Shown: piece by piece, positions 32,177-33,887 of the stretch | Layout of the letters: each line of letters opens with the position of its first letter | Numbering within the stretch: position 1 is the first letter of the stretch | Assembly: GCA_016871575.1 (NCBI GenBank) | Contig: VHCW01000050.1 | Coordinates: forward strand, 1 to 33,887 | From: Verrucomicrobiota bacterium | GTDB taxonomy: Bacteria > Verrucomicrobiota > Verrucomicrobiia > Palsa-1439 | Direction: 5' to 3' | DNA: 33,887 nucleotides | The notes under the pieces: generated by a model | Seen by the model: only the letters and a program-made list of their open reading frames with translations | Databases searched by the model: none | What the model was told of the DNA's origin: nothing | Program-made: the position numbers and the translations under genes

Positions 32177-32917
32177 TCATACCGGGCGTCGCAGGTAACG
32201 TTGCCGTTTCCGTTCCGGAAACCGCTCGATGGCGTAGCGCAACATCGTCCGCGGCATCCGACGGTAATGCCGCCGCAGAAACGCTTCCTCGACCGCCAAG
32301 TCGCGCTTGCCGATTTCGCGCAACATCCAACCGACAGCCTTGTGAATCAGGTCGTGTTCATCGCGCAACAACAACCGCGCGATTCGAAGCGTCGGCGCGA
32401 ACTCCCCGCGCTTGATGAAATGAAACGTCGCCATGATTGCAATCCGTCGCTCCCAAAGAGAGCGCGACCGGGCCAACTTCGTAAGTGTAGCCGCGCCTGT
32501 CTCAGGCGCGTTCTGCGGACCTTTGCGGCTGAGACAGCCGCCACTACACCATGCCCCAACAATATGTTCCGCCGAGCAATCCACCAAGTCCCAGTTGTTG
32601 ATGAACTTCGTGCTCCGCAGGTACAGTTCGTAGATTCGCCGCTGCTCGTCGGTGTCGCCCACCCGGTACGCCTGCACCAACAGGAGCAATGCCAGCAACC
32701 GTTCCTCGTGGATCGGTGAGCGCAGCAGCGTGGCAATGTCGCGCAGCGGAAGTCCCCGGTATCGTTTCGCCAGCGCCCGCAGTTGCGGCACGGTCAGCCC
32801 GAGAAACTTGTCACCCTCCGCATACTCACCCGGCCCTGTCTTGAAGAAGCGTTGCAGGATGGCGGCGCGGATGCGGTCGGCTTGTTCCCGCAAATCACTT
32901 CGTAGCTGGCGGAGCAT
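32177..32917 (-). CDS. AlkD-like DNA alkylation repair protein with an in-frame repeat insertion
   Basis: This 246-residue protein is of the AlkD/HEAT-like DNA glycosylase family, which removes bulky or cationic alkylated bases such as 7-methylguanine. The active-site region KFINNWDLVDCSAEHIVG gives W109 and D113, the same roles and numbers as in the studied Bacillus AlkD. LWERRIAIMATFHFI and DEHDLIHKAVGWMLRE follow, the latter with a conserved tryptophan (W197). Codons 124-145, between GAW and TKLARSRS, are encoded by a GTAG/CTAC double hairpin (32485-32549). They add a foreign segment (SGGCLSRKGPQNAPETGAAT) and replace the short loop usual here. The frame stays open. The ATG at 32917 overlaps the TAA of the upstream nucleotidyltransferase-like gene by one base. 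Confidence 0.9.
   Translation of the reverse strand: MLRQLRSDLREQADRIRAAILQRFFKTGPGEYAEGDKFLGLTVPQLRALAKRYRGLPLRDIATLLRSPIHEERLLALLLLVQAYRVGDTDEQRRIYELYLRSTKFINNWDLVDCSAEHIVGAWCSGGCLSRKGPQNAPETGAATLTKLARSRSLWERRIAIMATFHFIKRGEFAPTLRIARLLLRDEHDLIHKAVGWMLREIGKRDLAVEEAFLRRHYRRMPRTMLRYAIERFPERKRQRYLRRPV
32485..32549. repeat. REPIN-like double hairpin inside a coding region (copy 3)
   Basis: The element runs from GTGTAG to CTACAC. The left half CGCGCCTG-TCT-CAGGCGCG (32492-32510) has an 8-bp stem. The right half GCGGCTG-AGA-CAGCCGC (32525-32541) has a 7-bp stem. Read from their GTAG ends, both share the loop core CTGTCTCAG, while the outer stem pairs differ and stay complementary. It interrupts the AlkD-like gene at codons 124-145 and is read through without a stop on the minus strand. 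Confidence 0.8.
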
Positions 32918-33393
32918 TAGTTGGTGCGGGCTTTGATGGCCTTTAGTTGGGTGACGCTTTGGAGATCGTGCGGACGCCCCATGGCTTCCTTGGCCTTGAT
33001 CAATGCATCCAAACCCAACACGCGACAGTTCCCGAACGGCAGTTTCACCACGATGCTTTGTTTGCGGACAGCAGCGTAATCGCCGATGCCGAGCACTTCG
33101 CCGAGGCAATCCACCACGCCCCAATCTGTCTGGAGATACAGGTTCTTGAGTCCCCGGCACCGCGCCGCCGTTAGTTCCAGCGGCAGTCGTCGTGGTGTAA
33201 GCCGATGAAAAGGATGCAAGTCGTGAAGCGCCTTCTGGAGTCGGAGCAGATTGGCAGCCGTGAACCGGCAACAAATGTCCACATCCTCAGTCACAACCGA
33301 TCCTCCATGCAGAATGGCGGCGAACCCGCCCACGATGACGTATTCGACTTTCTCCCGGTGAAGTCGCCCGATCAAATCGGTGAGATCAGCCAC
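32917..33393 (-). CDS. Nucleotidyltransferase-like protein
   Basis: This 158-residue protein has the Pol-beta nucleotidyltransferase signature of the AbiEii/MNT-like groups. YVIVGGFAAILHGGSVVTEDVDICC gives G22-G23, H29-G30 and the acidic pair D37 and D39. A third acidic residue is likely in TDWGVVDCLGEV. The end LGLDALIKAKEAMGRPHDL is also characteristic of this group. Relatives act in toxin-antitoxin or antiphage modules, but many are uncharacterised. The start is a GTG at 33393 that lies inside the end of the 61-codon gene upstream (8-base overlap). At its other end the TAA shares one base with the ATG of the AlkD-like gene, so three genes are tightly coupled. Confidence 0.88.
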   Translation of the reverse strand: MADLTDLIGRLHREKVEYVIVGGFAAILHGGSVVTEDVDICCRFTAANLLRLQKALHDLHPFHRLTPRRLPLELTAARCRGLKNLYLQTDWGVVDCLGEVLGIGDYAAVRKQSIVVKLPFGNCRVLGLDALIKAKEAMGRPHDLQSVTQLKAIKARTN

Positions 33394-33571
33394 AGCGAAC
33401 CACCTTGGCCTGGCGTAGCGCCTTCACCAGTGCCAGCGCCTGGCTATGGGCTGCGACGCGCTGGGCTGGCGTCATTTTGATGTTCCGCTCCAACAGCGCC
33501 ATGTCGCAGCCGTAATCGGCCGCCGCTTTCCAAGCTGTTGCTGCGTTCGGTTTTCTTCGAGTGGCTTTCAC
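33386..33571 (-). CDS. Small protein paired with the nucleotidyltransferase (61 aa)
   Basis: A GTG at 33571 opens a 61-residue protein with a basic start (KATRRKPNAATAWKAAADY) and a helical remainder (CDMALLERNIKMTPAQR, then AHSQALALVKALRQA). Short proteins with a D..LL...L.LTP..R...H..AL.....LR pattern are often encoded just before this type of nucleotidyltransferase-like gene; their role is not defined. The frame is open further upstream, but the longer version would cross the putative promoter. The stop overlaps the start of the nucleotidyltransferase gene by 8 bases, which argues for paired translation. A helper, specificity or antitoxin-like role is an inference from context only. Confidence 0.7.
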   Translation of the reverse strand: MKATRRKPNAATAWKAAADYGCDMALLERNIKMTPAQRVAAHSQALALVKALRQAKVVRCG

Positions 33572-33578
33572 TGCGCGT

Positions 33579-33606
33579 ATTCTACCACGCCAACAACCAA
33601 AGCCAA
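33579..33606 (-). promoter_or_regulatory. Candidate promoter of the small protein/nucleotidyltransferase operon
   Basis: On the minus strand TTGGCT (33606-33601) and TAGAAT (33584-33579) are 16 bp apart. The GTG start at 33571 follows 7 bases later, which would give a leaderless mRNA. The -10 box is good (5 of 6); the -35 box is only fair. Confidence 0.35.
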
Positions 33607-33631
33607 GCCGGTGAAAAGGAGAAACAGGAGA

Positions 33632-33733
33632 ATGCAACGAAGCGGGGAACTGCGAATCTACATCAACGGGTTTTGGGGAGGAACTGACCCGCACGGGCAT
33701 CACTGGAAGTGCCGGACTGCACACCGCCAGTGA
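33632..33733 (+). CDS. Candidate small protein (33 aa)
   Basis: An ATG at 33632 is preceded by AAGGAG 10 bases away and by a second AGGAG immediately before it. It opens a 33-residue frame (MQRSGELRIYINGFWGG, then a histidine-rich DPHGHHWKCRTAHRQ). The stop coincides with the first base of a terminator hairpin, so the ribosome site, frame and terminator are laid out like a real short gene. It is divergent from the 61-aa gene. I recognise no family, and it could be chance. Confidence 0.35.
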   Translation: MQRSGELRIYINGFWGGTDPHGHHWKCRTAHRQ

Positions 33734-33752
33734 AACCCGTCACGGCGGGTTT
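33733..33752. terminator. Bidirectional terminator hairpin
   Basis: AAACCCG (33733-33739) and CGGGTTT (33746-33752) form a 7-bp stem around a 6-base loop, followed on the plus strand by TTTTACTTCTT. It ends the candidate 33-aa gene on the plus strand and lies against the stop codon of the lysine-rich peptide gene on the minus strand, where the A3/T3 stem base gives a short T run. Confidence 0.55.
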
Positions 33753-33817
33753 TACTTCTTCTTCTTGGCTTTCACCGCGGCCTTCTTGCCTTTTGCTGCT
33801 TTTTTCTTCGCTGCCAT
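33752..33817 (-). CDS. Lysine/alanine-rich basic peptide (21 aa)
   Basis: An ATG at 33817 with GGGGTG about 9 bases upstream opens a 21-residue frame (MAAKKKAAKGKKAAVK, then AKKKK) that ends at the terminator hairpin. Twelve of the 21 residues are lysine and the rest are almost all alanine, as in the tails of bacterial histone H1-like and AlgP-like proteins. It could be a free nucleic-acid-binding peptide. Alternatively it could be the detached tail of the gene upstream, which appears to end 2 bases before this ATG. It is too short to prove from sequence alone. Confidence 0.45.
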   Translation of the reverse strand: MAAKKKAAKGKKAAVKAKKKK

Positions 33818-33819
33818 TT

Positions 33820-33887
33820 TCACGTCACCCCGCTTTCCGCTCTGAACAGAGCTTTGTCAGCGCACAGCATGAACTGGTGCGCGCCGA
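33820..33887 (-). CDS. Possible 3' end of a gene beyond the window
   Basis: A minus-strand frame enters from the right edge and ends at TGA (33822-33820), coding GAHQFMLCADKALFRAESGVT. The ADKALFRAESG part resembles the last helix of GGDEF diguanylate cyclase domains (ADxALYxAKxxG), but 22 residues are far too few to decide. It is 2 bases upstream of the lysine-rich peptide's ATG. Confidence 0.22.
   Translation of the reverse strand, partial: GAHQFMLCADKALFRAESGVT

Noticed and set aside
33446-33733. A 95-codon plus-strand frame over the 61-aa gene
   Set aside because: Its first two thirds are antisense to the 61-aa gene. Only the last 33 codons, which have their own ribosome sites, are kept as a candidate.
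33755-33814. Repeated CTT triplets resembling a microsatellite
   Set aside because: They are better explained as lysine codons of the minus-strand lysine-rich peptide, since AAG and AAA alternate with alanine codons.

Overview
The window is a gene-dense, GC-rich bacterial chromosome segment. It most likely comes from the Verrucomicrobiota (PVC superphylum). Four things point there: three exported PQQ-type beta-propeller proteins that begin the mature chain with N/D-W-P-x-W-x-G, a long cyanobacterial/plastid-style IspH, a YebC that opens MGRQWLQSKRE, and a Ser/Thr kinase with an N-terminal zinc ribbon. This assignment is inferred from protein style; there is no rRNA or other marker in the window. 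I see no tRNA, rRNA, CRISPR array, IS element or prophage.

Layout. 1-4005 is a minus-strand run: the 5' part of clpB (cut by the window edge), a GTAG-headed double-hairpin repeat, a membrane-anchored protein with two pseudopilin-like modules, two tandem DUF4160-DUF2442 gene pairs, and a YebC-family gene. A convincing plus-strand promoter with an operator-like inverted repeat follows (4063-4091). It drives a 1858-residue exported protein I cannot name. 20006-9698 is again minus strand: two PQQ-like propellers separated by a second double hairpin, an AAA/DUF4143 ATPase, a GH106-like glycosidase and a receptor-type protein kinase. The kinase converges tail to tail on the giant gene.

After a small exported alpha/beta hydrolase (plus), a tight minus-strand operon resB-ccsA-cstA couples system II cytochrome c maturation to a carbon-starvation-type transporter. 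A divergent aldo/keto reductase follows. Then comes a roughly 600-bp non-coding stretch with two related near-perfect palindromes of 38 and 40 bp, an inverted repeat between them and a half copy of the GTAG-type repeat. A plus-strand operon carries ispH, glgP and a third PQQ-like propeller.

The right end is a minus-strand operon with overlapping genes: a 61-residue protein, a nucleotidyltransferase-like protein and an AlkD-like DNA glycosylase. The glycosylase gene contains a third GTAG/CTAC double hairpin inside its coding region without loss of frame. Two very small candidate genes flank a bidirectional terminator at the far end.

The most noteworthy signals are the REPIN-like elements (one translated in frame), the paired palindromes at 27108-27280 with a compensatory base-pair change, the duplicated DUF4160/DUF2442 pair, and the giant exported protein with its own promoter/operator next to an atypical kinase.
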